Source of the DNA: a virus
Reading direction: 5' to 3' (one strand)
Length of the DNA stretch: 53,876 nucleotides
Virus record (IMG/VR): IMGVR_UViG_3300044640_001642
Coordinates: 1 to 53,876 of that record
Below the pieces are notes generated by a model. It saw only the letters and a list, made by a program, of their open reading frames with translations. It made no database searches and was not told the DNA's origin. Of this stretch, positions 1 through 6,241 are shown in pieces. Position numbers and translations under genes: made by a program. Position 1 is the stretch's first letter. The number at the start of each line of letters is the position of its first letter.

Positions 1-56
1 AATCAATCGGAAGTTTCGAACCTTCCATTCTCAAGGTAATTAATCTTGAGTTTTGC
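1..56 (-). other. two hairpins at window edge
   Basis: Read on the minus strand, this non-coding stretch holds a 6-bp hairpin (CTCAAG/CTTGAG) and a T-arm-like hairpin (GGAAG, loop containing TTCGAA, CTTCC). There is no room for a D arm or acceptor 5' strand before tRNA-Asp, so it is not a complete tRNA. It could be a tRNA remnant or part of a structured RNA cut by the window edge. Confidence 0.35.
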
Positions 57-127
57 GGTCTATGAGAGAATCGAACTCTCGCCTCTACCGTGACAGGGTA
101 GCATCCTAGCCGTTAGACAAATAGACC
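57..127 (-). tRNA. tRNA-Asp(GUC)
   Basis: Cloverleaf with a 7-bp acceptor (GGTCTAT/ATAGACC), anticodon stem CTACC/GGTAG and loop CTGTCAC giving anticodon GTC. The T loop is canonical (GTTCGATTC). No CCA is encoded. Confidence 0.93.
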
Positions 128-192
128 TTTTTTATTCTCTACAAAGATAGTTATAACTTATTTAATAACCAAATTTATCTTTATTTTTTTTG

Positions 193-264
193 TGGAGGTA
201 CACGGTAACGCTCCGTGTTCTGTGATTTGCAAAACCACTGTAATTGCTTTTATACGATACCCCC
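193..264 (-). tRNA. tRNA-Ala(UGC), atypical T loop
   Basis: Acceptor GGGGGTA pairs with TACCTCC. The anticodon stem GTGGT/ATCAC closes the loop TTTGCAA, giving anticodon TGC. The T arm is CACGG/CCGTG with loop AGCGTTA, which lacks the usual TTC motif. Cys (GCA) was considered, but it would break the stem, and a clear tRNA-Cys lies at 3498-3567. Confidence 0.7.
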
Positions 265-322
265 AATTTTGGATAGATGAGGTTCTATCCGGACCAGGAC
301 CTTCTCCCTTGGGAGATGTCTG
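265..322 (-). other. short hairpins between tRNA-Ala and endonuclease gene
   Basis: This non-coding spacer has a 6-bp hairpin (GGATAG/CTATCC) and a compact CTCC/GGAG hairpin, both possible on either strand. No tRNA fold fits. Confidence 0.3.
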
Positions 323-1234
323 TTAATATTTACCTCCGGTTTTTTCGTAAAATTTTAACCACTTACGAATTGTATTTTCTGATACACCAAACATTTTACC
401 TGTTTTAACATATTTAAGTTCAGATACTAATTGTTTTAATGTTTTATAATCAGGTCTTTTCACTTTCCTTTGTTTAATACAACTTTCAAATTGAGCTTTG
501 GTATAACCAAAAGTTGTTTTTTCTTTTTTTTGATAACCTACCGGTATTGAAAGAATCCCTAAATTATATTTTTTAGATGATGTTTTAGAGTTAAGAATAT
601 TTTCAATTTCTAACATAACATTATCAAGATTAGATTTAACTTCTTTGTCCGTTATCCGAATAACACTCCAACCATCTTTTAACAATAACTTGTCTTTTTT
701 ATCATCACTTTCTTTTCTATCCGCCAATAAATGTTGAGAACCATCAATTTCAACAGCGACTTTTTCATTTACAAACGCAAAATCAATAAAATATGGAAAA
801 AAACAATATTCTCTAATAATTGAATATTTTTCACCCCAATTTGATATTTCTAATTTTTCTAAAAAAAGTTTTTCGGGATAAGATAAGTTAGAAGTTCTCC
901 AAGCTGTTTTATCAGGGTTATTTTTCATAAACTCAATTCGTTTTACCCTCATTATTTCTTTAGTTTCATCACTGTGTAAATATCTTTCAGGATATTTCTT
1001 ATGTGCTGTTTTAATACCCTCTGATAATGTTCGTTTTTTATCACCTAAAACTCTAATGACAATATCTTTACCAATACCATATTTTTTACCAATCTCATTA
1101 ATACCGACTAATGAATCTACATATAATGAAATAATCTCATTCTTTATAGTAAGAACATAATCACAAGTTTTTTTATGTGAGGAATACCCACCTTTATTTT
1201 TGAACTCTTTATTACAACCTTCACACTTTATCAT
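323..1234 (-). CDS. VSR/DUF559-like homing endonuclease
   Basis: This is a 303-residue free-standing nuclease lying between tRNA-Ala and tRNA-Glu. It has an N-terminal C2H2-like finger (CEGCNKEF..HKKTC, about residues 4-25) and a central PD-(D/E)XK/VSR-like domain with FIDFAFVNEKVAVEIDGSQH followed by DKKDKLLLKDGW, as in EDxHD or DUF559 nucleases. A C-terminal helix-turn-helix (MFGVSENTIRKWLKF) would bind DNA. The ATG at 1234 is chosen because it follows AAAAGGAGTT and the motif TATTTATAA; the longer reading frame begins with GTG inside that motif. A homing role is inferred from architecture and position. Confidence 0.85.
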   Translation of the reverse strand: MIKCEGCNKEFKNKGGYSSHKKTCDYVLTIKNEIISLYVDSLVGINEIGKKYGIGKDIVIRVLGDKKRTLSEGIKTAHKKYPERYLHSDETKEIMRVKRIEFMKNNPDKTAWRTSNLSYPEKLFLEKLEISNWGEKYSIIREYCFFPYFIDFAFVNEKVAVEIDGSQHLLADRKESDDKKDKLLLKDGWSVIRITDKEVKSNLDNVMLEIENILNSKTSSKKYNLGILSIPVGYQKKEKTTFGYTKAQFESCIKQRKVKRPDYKTLKQLVSELKYVKTGKMFGVSENTIRKWLKFYEKTGGKY

Positions 1235-1245
1235 AACTCCTTTTA

Positions 1246-1254
1246 TTATAAATA
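1246..1254 (-). promoter_or_regulatory. candidate late promoter TATTTATAA
   Basis: TATTTATAA lies 12 nt upstream of the endonuclease ATG at 1234. The same motif precedes most genes with the prohead-type leader. Confidence 0.5.
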
Positions 1255-1308
1255 TCACGAACTCTTGTAAAATCTTACATCCTAACCACTTTTTTTATTT
1301 TTTTTTGT

Positions 1309-1378
1309 AGCCCGACGGAGAATCGAACTCCGATTGCCCGGATGAAAACCGGATTTCCGCACCATTAGAAGACCGGGC
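1309..1378 (-). tRNA. tRNA-Glu(UUC)
   Basis: Acceptor GCCCGGT/GTCGGGC, anticodon stem TCCGG/CCGGG, loop TTTTCAT with anticodon TTC, and canonical T loop. It is transcribed from the promoter at 1427-1457, about 50 nt upstream. Confidence 0.92.
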
Positions 1379-1426
1379 CATTTTATATTACCAATATTTC
1401 AATTAACTTGTTTCTTTTTGATGGTA

Positions 1427-1457
1427 CAAAGATAATACTTTATTTCATTATACCAAA
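1427..1457 (-). promoter_or_regulatory. Bacteroidota promoter of tRNA-Glu
   Basis: On the minus strand TTTG is followed after exactly 19 nt by TATCTTTG. The -33/-7 elements and spacing match the Bacteroidota housekeeping consensus. The leader (TTACCAATATTTCAA on the plus strand) recurs in front of tRNA-Ser(UGA). Confidence 0.85.
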
Positions 1458-1459
1458 CT

Positions 1460-1588
1460 TTATTCTTCTTTTTTTTCATCTTTTTTTGAATCCACTTCAA
1501 TTAAGACATTTCTTAATCCGTAGGTTACACCTAAGATGGGTGAGTACTCCATCACTAACTCTTCATTCGTCGTTTTTTCTTCTGACAT
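1460..1588 (-). CDS. small acidic/basic-tailed protein, 42 aa
   Basis: This short gene encodes a 42-residue protein starting MSEEKTTNEELVMEYSPILG and ending in a Lys/Glu run (DSKKDEKKEE). A promoter with TTTG-19-TATCTTTG sits about 25 nt upstream and a terminator hairpin lies further upstream, so it looks like a monocistronic unit. I recognise no family. The plus-strand frame here is an antisense shadow. Confidence 0.7.
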   Translation of the reverse strand: MSEEKTTNEELVMEYSPILGVTYGLRNVLIEVDSKKDEKKEE

Positions 1589-1612
1589 AATAATTACATT
1601 TTTAATTCGGTA

Positions 1613-1643
1613 CAAAGATAATGTTTTATTTCAATCCACCAAA
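1613..1643 (-). promoter_or_regulatory. Bacteroidota promoter
   Basis: TTTG-19 nt-TATCTTTG upstream of the 42-residue gene at 1460-1588. Confidence 0.85.
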
Positions 1644-1657
1644 CTTTTTTACAAAAA

Positions 1658-1686
1658 AAAATCCACCTTTTTTGAAGATGGATTTT
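1658..1686. terminator. intrinsic terminator
   Basis: Inverted repeat AAAATCCA/TGGATTTT with flanking A and T runs. It could act on either strand and separates the 1861-2271 gene from the promoter at 1613. Confidence 0.7.
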
Positions 1687-1860
1687 TGAATATTTTTTTT
1701 ACTTAAATATATATCATACCATCGACTTCCAAGTTGTATCTCTACCCTCAGTTCCCGCTATCGTAAGTAATATGTTTAAAGTTTGCATTTGTTGTGTTAT
1801 TGTAATTTCTAATAAATATACGTTAGTTTTGTAAAAAGTCAAATAAATCTAAAAAATATT

Positions 1861-2271
1861 TTATTTTTTTTCTATAAGTTTACCTAAACTAGCCGGAATG
1901 TATTGTTTATAAAGTTTAATTGCTTTTAATTTAAGTTCAATCATTTCCTTAACATTATCTGATAATTTTTTAATCTTACCATATTCTTCGGGTGTTAATA
2001 AGAAAACTTCTTTTGGTTTTGTTAGATGTGTTCGCCCTTTAATTGGACTTGTTATTTCAACAATATCTGTCTCACCATCATAATAATAAGGGGTTAATCC
2101 CTGAGACTTAAATTTAGCCAAACTTATTGGTGTTATATCAAAATCTAAAATACGTCTACCTTTCGGTGAGTCTTTAGTATCCCATCCATCAAGTTCCGAA
2201 TATGGTTTAACCTTTAAATGTTGATTTAATATTTCGTCCTTTTCTTCTTCTGTGATTACAAATTTTTTCAT
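1861..2271 (-). CDS. leader-bearing protein, 136 aa
   Basis: The N-terminus MKKFVITEEEKDEILNQH belongs to the EEK..IL..H version of the shared leader also seen at 2497-2868 and 17804-18436. The remainder is a Lys-rich protein with a helical C-terminus; no family is recognised. No clean [I/L]-x-E cut site lies right after the leader. A TATTTATC motif lies just upstream. I infer a virion-associated protein. Confidence 0.8.
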   Translation of the reverse strand: MKKFVITEEEKDEILNQHLKVKPYSELDGWDTKDSPKGRRILDFDITPISLAKFKSQGLTPYYYDGETDIVEITSPIKGRTHLTKPKEVFLLTPEEYGKIKKLSDNVKEMIELKLKAIKLYKQYIPASLGKLIEKK

Positions 2272-2274
2272 ATT

Positions 2275-2282
2275 GATAAATA
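2275..2282 (-). promoter_or_regulatory. candidate late promoter TATTTATC
   Basis: TATTTATC lies 3 nt upstream of the ATG at 2271, in the lineage-specific late-type motif class. Confidence 0.45.
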
Positions 2283-2295
2283 TATTGATAAGAAA

Positions 2296-2492
2296 AAAAG
2301 TTTAACAACCCCGCCCTCGGGTCGTAGCGGGCTACAATGGGAATTCCGGAATTGGTCGTGTTCCTCACCGGCGTACTAGTCCTTATCTATCCTTTACCAT
2401 ATTTCTATGGTGCTACTATTGGGAGGTCACCCCTATCAACACGCTAGTCCATTAATTTTTTAGAGTATGGACACCCCGGTTGTTAAACTTTT
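2296..2492 (-). ncRNA. structured RNA element A (15-bp terminal stem)
   Basis: A 197-nt non-coding element is closed by a perfect 15-bp inverted repeat (AAAAGTTTAACAACC at 2296-2310, complement at 2478-2492). On the minus strand it ends in a U run. Internal helices are visible: 2447-2452/2467-2472 (GTCCAT/ATGGAC), 2357-2362/2438-2443 (CGTGTT/AACACG), 2397-2401/2406-2410 (CCATA/TATGG) and 2310-2314/2327-2331 (CCCGC/GCGGG). It is more GC-rich than its flanks. It does not resemble a tRNA, tmRNA, SRP RNA or RNase P RNA that I can recognise. Confidence 0.6.
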
Positions 2493-2496
2493 AATT

Positions 2497-2868
2497 TTAC
2501 CATCCTGAATCTGTTAAATCATTTTTGAATTTAACCCACATATGTGTGTTTGGGATATCTTCAAAATTAGATTCTAACAAATCAATTTCTCCTTCTGCTG
2601 ACCAAAAATTATCTAAAATTTCATCATCTGATAACCCCTCTATATCATCAAAATCATAGTCAAGATGATTATCAATTAAATCTGTATCAAAATCACTTTG
2701 TGTCGGGTAATTATCCACAAACTTAATGAAAAATGGGTTATTGGTTTTTTTATACCATTTTTTAGCAATTGAGTCCACTTTTTCGTGTTTTCCAATTGTG
2801 TTCTTTTCATCTGAGTGCATTTCAAGGATTCTACTTTTTTCTTCTTCAGAAATTATAAATTTTTTCAT
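2497..2868 (-). CDS. leader-bearing acidic protein, 123 aa
   Basis: It starts MKKFIISEEEKSRILEMH, so it carries the EEK-type leader with a possible ILE cut site at residues 14-16. The body is strongly acidic (DTDLIDNHLDYDFDDIEG). The stop lies 4 nt from structured element A and a TATTTATAA motif lies 12 nt upstream. No family is recognised. Packaging into the head is inferred from the leader only. Confidence 0.8.
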   Translation of the reverse strand: MKKFIISEEEKSRILEMHSDEKNTIGKHEKVDSIAKKWYKKTNNPFFIKFVDNYPTQSDFDTDLIDNHLDYDFDDIEGLSDDEILDNFWSAEGEIDLLESNFEDIPNTHMWVKFKNDLTDSGW

Positions 2869-2880
2869 AATATGTTTTTA

Positions 2881-2889
2881 TTATAAATA
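2881..2889 (-). promoter_or_regulatory. candidate late promoter TATTTATAA
   Basis: Lies 12 nt upstream of the ATG at 2868. Confidence 0.5.
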
Positions 2890-2893
2890 TAAA

Positions 2894-3044
2894 AAAAACA
2901 GACAGAATGATTATCCGATATTTACGTCTTAGGGGACTAGACGGGCATCATACCCGTGTTTACCCTCGGCGGTCTCTTGGTTTGGTTGATTATTCCGAAC
3001 CTCACATCCATTTTACCACTGACTTAAGTTATAGGTCTGTTTTT
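2894..3044 (-). ncRNA. structured RNA element B (10-bp terminal stem)
   Basis: A 151-nt element bounded by AAAAACAGAC (2894-2903) and GTCTGTTTTT (3035-3044). Inside is a stable ACGGG/CCCGT hairpin (2941-2957) enclosed by a weaker GGGAC/GTCTC helix. No convincing coding frame is present. The strand is inferred from neighbouring tRNAs. Confidence 0.5.
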
Positions 3045-3049
3045 AATTT

Positions 3050-3106
3050 GTGGAATATTGGGGACTCGAACCCCTACCTCGCAGCGTCTACCGCTTGCAC
3101 ATCCAC
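3050..3106 (-). pseudogene. truncated tRNA-Leu-like sequence
   Basis: On the minus strand GTGGA and TCCAC can form an acceptor end, a Leu-type D loop (GCGGTAGACGC) is present, and the T arm GGGG TTCGAGT CCCC is intact. Only 9 nt separate the D and T parts, so the anticodon arm and variable arm are absent. It looks like a tRNA-Leu with an internal deletion of about 40 nt, or an RNA that keeps only the tRNA elbow. Confidence 0.5.
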
Positions 3107-3192
3107 TTGTGCTTTTATCCCAAATTCTTCGGGAGAGACCCCCAAGGGATAACCATAACGGAATTACCCTTGGCTCACTCTCCGTCTTTTCG

Positions 3193-3263
3193 CACGTGAT
3201 TGAGGAATTGAACCCCACCGTCGAGAATTTGGAGTTCTGACCGACACCTTGTCTGTATCACGT
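3193..3263 (-). tRNA. tRNA-Trp(CCA)
   Basis: Acceptor ACGTGAT/ATCACGT with discriminator G, anticodon arm AGAA-CTCCAAA-TTCT with anticodon CCA, and T arm TGGGG/CCTCA with loop TTCAATT. The anticodon stem has one outer C-C mismatch. Confidence 0.85.
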
Positions 3264-3268
3264 ATTTT

Positions 3269-3333
3269 GGTATTCACTTTCTTATCCCGCTTATGGATAC
3301 TACACCATAAGAATTGCGGTAAGAGTGAATACC
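3269..3333. ncRNA. long three-tier hairpin E
   Basis: Four nested helices fold into one rod: GGTATTCAC/GTGAATACC, TCTTA/TAAGA, CCGC/GCGG and TTATGG/CCATAA, with an 8-nt apical loop. It sits 5 nt upstream of the tRNA-Trp 5' end. It has no U run typical of a terminator, so a processing signal or small RNA is possible. Confidence 0.6.
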
Positions 3334-3340
3334 GATTAAA

Positions 3341-3492
3341 AACATAATTCTTCGTAGTCCCTGCCGGGAGCTCCCCTACTTTTTCACACAACCCGGATGC
3401 CTCCGAATCTAATTTTCTATTTCACCCTTAGTCAAGAACGCGTTTCCCTTTCAGTAGTTCAAGCCCATTTTCGTGAGTTAAAAAATTATGTT
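3341..3492 (-). ncRNA. structured RNA element G (9-bp terminal stem)
   Basis: Bounded by AACATAATT (3341-3349) and AATTATGTT (3484-3492). It contains a CCGGG/CCCGG helix and the palindrome GGGAGCTCCC. It fills the space between hairpin E and tRNA-Cys and has no plausible gene. Confidence 0.45.
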
Positions 3493-3497
3493 ATTTG

Positions 3498-3567
3498 AGG
3501 TCTTGGAGGGTATCGCACCCCCTCCGTAAGTTTTGCAGACTTACCGGCCGCTTCGACCAACAAGACC
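3498..3567 (-). tRNA. tRNA-Cys(GCA)
   Basis: Acceptor GGTCTTG/CAAGACC with discriminator U, as usual for Cys. Anticodon stem GTAAG/CTTAC (extended by one pair) with loop CTGCAAA giving GCA. T loop TGCGATA. Confidence 0.9.
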
Positions 3568-3574
3568 ATTATAA

Positions 3575-3804
3575 AAAAAACACATCCACCAAGTTGGGAT
3601 AATTTCTTAGAGTTTAATAGTCCTGTTTGGACTCTTACGCCTACATCGCCTGTTAATTCAGGGATACTCACATACTCTTATCATACTCAACAAAACATAA
3701 CACTTCTTGGGGTGTTTAGAGTCGTCACAATATAGGCTAATGCTATATCGGGGCGTGGACTAACCAATTCATTCCTCTATTGTTCGTTTTTCTATGTGTT
3801 TTTT
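3575..3804 (-). ncRNA. structured RNA element F (11-bp terminal stem)
   Basis: A 230-nt stretch bounded by AAAAAACACAT (3575-3585) and ATGTGTTTTTT (3794-3804). A chain of hairpins is visible inside on the minus strand: ATATAG/CTATAT (3730-3748), AACAC/GTGTT, CCTG/CAGG and AGTCC/GGACT. The right arm overlaps the stop codon of the next gene by 2 nt. Confidence 0.55.
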
Positions 3805-4027
3805 AATACCCTATTTCGTTTTTTTCATTCCACAGTTCTTCTGGGGTTAATTTTTCAATTCTTTCAACCGGGATAAACCCGTCTAACCTTTCTTCTTTAA
3901 CATCCTCAAAATGTTCTATTGTGTCCAAACGATACCCGAACTTATATCTGAGGTATTGGAATTTTTCACCATCCCAATAAGCCATATAATTGTTCCTACA
4001 GAAACCCTTATACCACCCTTCAACCAT
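3803..4027 (-). CDS. hypothetical protein, 74 aa
   Basis: This small protein is rich in aromatic and charged residues (MVEGWYKGFCRNNYMAYWDG...). It lies upstream of structured element F and just downstream of the 44-residue gene. I recognise no domain. Codon use matches neighbouring phage genes. Confidence 0.7.
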   Translation of the reverse strand: MVEGWYKGFCRNNYMAYWDGEKFQYLRYKFGYRLDTIEHFEDVKEERLDGFIPVERIEKLTPEELWNEKNEIGY

Positions 4028-4041
4028 TTCACTTTTTGGTA

Positions 4042-4176
4042 TCAGTCTTGATTACTATTATAATTAATCATAAATTTTTTACACTCATCCATAGTCCCAA
4101 TGAACATATTTCTATCGTAATCCAAATCTCTTACAAAAAATAAATTTTGTTCTTTATCCCACTCGTTGATTATCAT
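4042..4176 (-). CDS. hypothetical protein, 44 aa
   Basis: The start is placed at the ATG at 4176 (MIINEWDKEQNLFFVRDLDY) because the longer in-frame extension would translate the T arm of the tRNA-like sequence at 4196-4285. No family is recognised. Confidence 0.6.
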   Translation of the reverse strand: MIINEWDKEQNLFFVRDLDYDRNMFIGTMDECKKFMINYNSNQD

Positions 4177-4195
4177 AATTTCTTTTTTTTTAAGA

Positions 4196-4285
4196 TTATC
4201 ACTACGGGATTCGAACCCGTATCTCGTGGACATATTCCACGGTGCTACCCAAGGTGGTATTCATTCCCACTTACACCAAGTGATA
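4196..4285 (-). tRNA. tRNA-like, D loop with inserted hairpin
   Basis: Acceptor TATCACT/AGTGATA, T arm ACGGG TTCGAAT CCCGT and a 5-bp arm CGTGG/CCACG are clear. The D stem GGTG/CACC encloses an oversized loop with an extra hairpin (GTGG/CCAC). If CGTGG/CCACG is the anticodon arm, the loop AATATGT gives UAU (Ile, AUA), but position 33 is A rather than U. Identity and function are uncertain. Confidence 0.45.
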
Positions 4286-4294
4286 ATCGTTAAA

Positions 4295-4564
4295 TTATTT
4301 TTTACTTTTTTTAGGTAAAACTTTGTTTTGTGATTTCAAGAATTTTCTTGTCTTACGACACATTTCTTCTAAAACCTCTAATGACTCAAGATTCTTAAAA
4401 AGGATGGTAACAACTTCTTCTGATTCAGAAGATAAACAATTTTCACCAATTACGTGTGGTTTTGATAATTTACTCAATCCAATAAAAGGTGTTTGAGTTA
4501 CACTCTCAATTCCCATACCAAAAGCTAATCCACCCATTCCAGCAACAACTACATTTCTTCTCAT
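4295..4564 (-). CDS. hypothetical protein, 89 aa
   Basis: The Gly-rich hydrophobic N-terminus (MRRNVVVAGMGGLAFGMG) could be a membrane segment or uncleaved signal; the tail is basic (VLPKKSKK). It has its own Bacteroidota promoter at 4587-4617. No family is recognised. Confidence 0.7.
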   Translation of the reverse strand: MRRNVVVAGMGGLAFGMGIESVTQTPFIGLSKLSKPHVIGENCLSSESEEVVTILFKNLESLEVLEEMCRKTRKFLKSQNKVLPKKSKK

Positions 4565-4586
4565 AATTTTTATGTTTTAATTTCAA

Positions 4587-4617
4587 CAAAGATAATACTT
4601 TTTTTTAATCTACCAAA
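4587..4617 (-). promoter_or_regulatory. Bacteroidota promoter
   Basis: TTTG-19 nt-TATCTTTG upstream of the 4295-4564 gene. Confidence 0.85.
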
Positions 4618-4624
4618 CTTTTTT

Positions 4625-5467
4625 TTAATTTTCTGTTTCTAATCTTTTAATAACATCCTTAATATTGATGTATGATGTGATAATTACCGGTAATCCAAGA
4701 AGAGCGTTACAAAAATCAAACATATATCTATACGTTGAAAATACACTTCCCACACTCACTTTATTATACATTACGTAGTATGTTAATAATACTGTTACAC
4801 TTCCGTAAACAATTGCTTGAATCCAAATTGAGAACTTGGAATCCACCACCGATAGTTTAATTGATAATTTTTGACCTCGTTTGAGTAAGTTATTTACGGC
4901 AGATATTTTTCTAGTATTAATAATCTCAGTTTGTTCTTCAGATAAGTCATTATTTAAACTAGTTACCTCAGCAATTTTTGGTGAGTAATAAAAACTAACA
5001 CCCAATATTAAAACCGCACTAATCATTAAGAATCCAACAATCGGTAAACTTACCATTGCTAAAAAGTAAATTGCTCCCACCAAACCAATTATGGTTTGTA
5101 ATACAACCAACATATCTCTCTCAAAGAAATGAACAATATAATTCATTAATGTTAATCGTCCGTTAATCTTTGTTGTCTCAACACCACTCTCAATTTGTTT
5201 GTGAGTTTCAATTGATGCAAATCTTCGATAAATCCCGGAGAATACTCTAACATCATAAATTCTACTGATGTATCCGAAGAACATAATGGCAACAAAGGTT
5301 GAAACCAAATACCAAATGTATGAATAATCTTTGGCAATCAAATGGTCAATTGAATTACCCAAAATTTTGGGGTAAATTACCATCAATATTGCATTCACCA
5401 TAAACAATGAATATGAAAATACTATTGATTTCCAATTCTCCTTAAACATCACTTTTAACTTATTCAT
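4625..5467 (-). CDS. ABC-exporter membrane domain without ATPase
   Basis: This 280-residue protein has the layout of an ABC exporter transmembrane domain: an N-terminal membrane pair (SIVFSYSLFMVNAILMVIYP..), the segment SRIYDVRVFSGIYRRFA, a central membrane pair around residues 125-165 and a final pair around 215-260. A full exporter of this class would continue with a nucleotide-binding domain of about 230 residues; here the frame stops after the membrane domain and no ATPase follows. It may pair with a host ATPase or interfere with a host transporter; both ideas are inference. It has its own host-like promoter. Confidence 0.75.
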   Translation of the reverse strand: MNKLKVMFKENWKSIVFSYSLFMVNAILMVIYPKILGNSIDHLIAKDYSYIWYLVSTFVAIMFFGYISRIYDVRVFSGIYRRFASIETHKQIESGVETTKINGRLTLMNYIVHFFERDMLVVLQTIIGLVGAIYFLAMVSLPIVGFLMISAVLILGVSFYYSPKIAEVTSLNNDLSEEQTEIINTRKISAVNNLLKRGQKLSIKLSVVDSKFSIWIQAIVYGSVTVLLTYYVMYNKVSVGSVFSTYRYMFDFCNALLGLPVIITSYINIKDVIKRLETEN

Positions 5468-5489
5468 ATCATTTCGTTTTTAATTTCGA

Positions 5490-5520
5490 CAAAGATACAA
5501 CTAAATTTTAATCTACCAAA
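5490..5520 (-). promoter_or_regulatory. Bacteroidota promoter
   Basis: TTTG-19 nt-TATCTTTG upstream of the ABC membrane-domain gene. Confidence 0.85.
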
Positions 5521-5523
5521 TAA

Positions 5524-5697
5524 TTATTCACCTTTTTTTCGTCCCTTGAAATCACAATCAAGACAAACGTATCTCTGTTCTTCAACACACCAATCAGTGT
5601 TATAATGTTGACACTCCTTAGGTTTTAAAGATTTTTGTTGTTTCTTGTAATCCGACACCACTTTAAGTGCCGTTTTGTACTGACTTTCTGTTATCAT
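5524..5697 (-). CDS. zinc-ribbon protein with ITESQY leader, 57 aa
   Basis: The ATG at 5697 gives MITESQYKTALKVVSDYKKQ, matching the ITESQY leader of larger proteins at 31111 and 52700. The remainder is a short Cys-rich unit (ECQHYNTDWC and CLDCDFKG) that could bind zinc. No [I/L]-x-E cut site follows the leader. The gene is just downstream of the HNH gene. Confidence 0.7.
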   Translation of the reverse strand: MITESQYKTALKVVSDYKKQQKSLKPKECQHYNTDWCVEEQRYVCLDCDFKGRKKGE

Positions 5698-5699
5698 AA

Positions 5700-6209
5700 T
5701 TAAAAGAATAAATATGGTTCCCATTCTTTCGGGATTTCGTGATGAACTTGTTTCATCAACATCAAATAGTGTGGTCTCCTTGGTTGAGGAATATCTTTAC
5801 CATATTCTTCCAACGTCAAATTGGACTTCTCACCGTTACATTTTCTACAAGCGGTAACCAAGTTGTCCCAAGAGTCTTTCCCCCCCTTAGATTGGGGTAC
5901 TACGTGGTCTAATGTTAATGTTTTTCTATTACTATCACCACAATACACACACTCAAAATTATCTCTACGATAAACATTCTCCCTACTTAAAGGAACTTTT
6001 TGAATTACCTGATTCACATATTTATAAACCCGGATAATTGATGGTTTTTTGATATCCAATTCAGGATTCACTAACTTAAATGATTCCGGATGTTCTTCAA
6101 CGATATCCGCATTACCTTTATAAGAAATGACGAAAGCCCTCTCTGTTGATATAATACTTCTCGCCATATAACTTGAATCCAAGACCAAAGTTTTTTGGTA
6201 CTTACTCAC
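5700..6209 (-). CDS. HNH endonuclease, 169 aa
   Basis: The HNH core is complete: RRDNFECVYCG, LTLDHVVPQSKGG, WDNLVTACRKCN, with paired CxxC motifs for structural zinc. The N-terminal 80 residues resemble the region preceding the HNH in a widespread family of bacterial HNH proteins. It lacks the modular DNA-binding repeats of the other homing nucleases here, so it may be a cellular-type HNH gene rather than a homing enzyme. Confidence 0.85.
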   Translation of the reverse strand: MSKYQKTLVLDSSYMARSIISTERAFVISYKGNADIVEEHPESFKLVNPELDIKKPSIIRVYKYVNQVIQKVPLSRENVYRRDNFECVYCGDSNRKTLTLDHVVPQSKGGKDSWDNLVTACRKCNGEKSNLTLEEYGKDIPQPRRPHYLMLMKQVHHEIPKEWEPYLFF

Positions 6210-6241
6210 GACTATTAATTTTTAATTAAACATTTGTTTTT

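Noticed and set aside
193-264. tRNA-Cys(GCA) reading of this tRNA
   Set aside because: It needs a broken anticodon stem, whereas UGC gives a fully paired stem; a convincing tRNA-Cys exists at 3498.
1408-1590. Plus-strand frame of 60 codons
   Set aside because: It is antisense to the 42-residue gene and spans the tRNA-Glu promoter.
2296-2492. Terminal inverted repeat as a transposon end
   Set aside because: No transposase inside 167 nt and no target duplication is evident (flanks AG/TTAATT differ); the internal helices favour an RNA.
2907-3671. Several open frames of 60-81 codons across the tRNA-Trp/Cys region
   Set aside because: They run through or antisense to tRNAs and hairpins on both strands, have skewed codon use and no promoter; they are by-products of a GC-richer RNA region.
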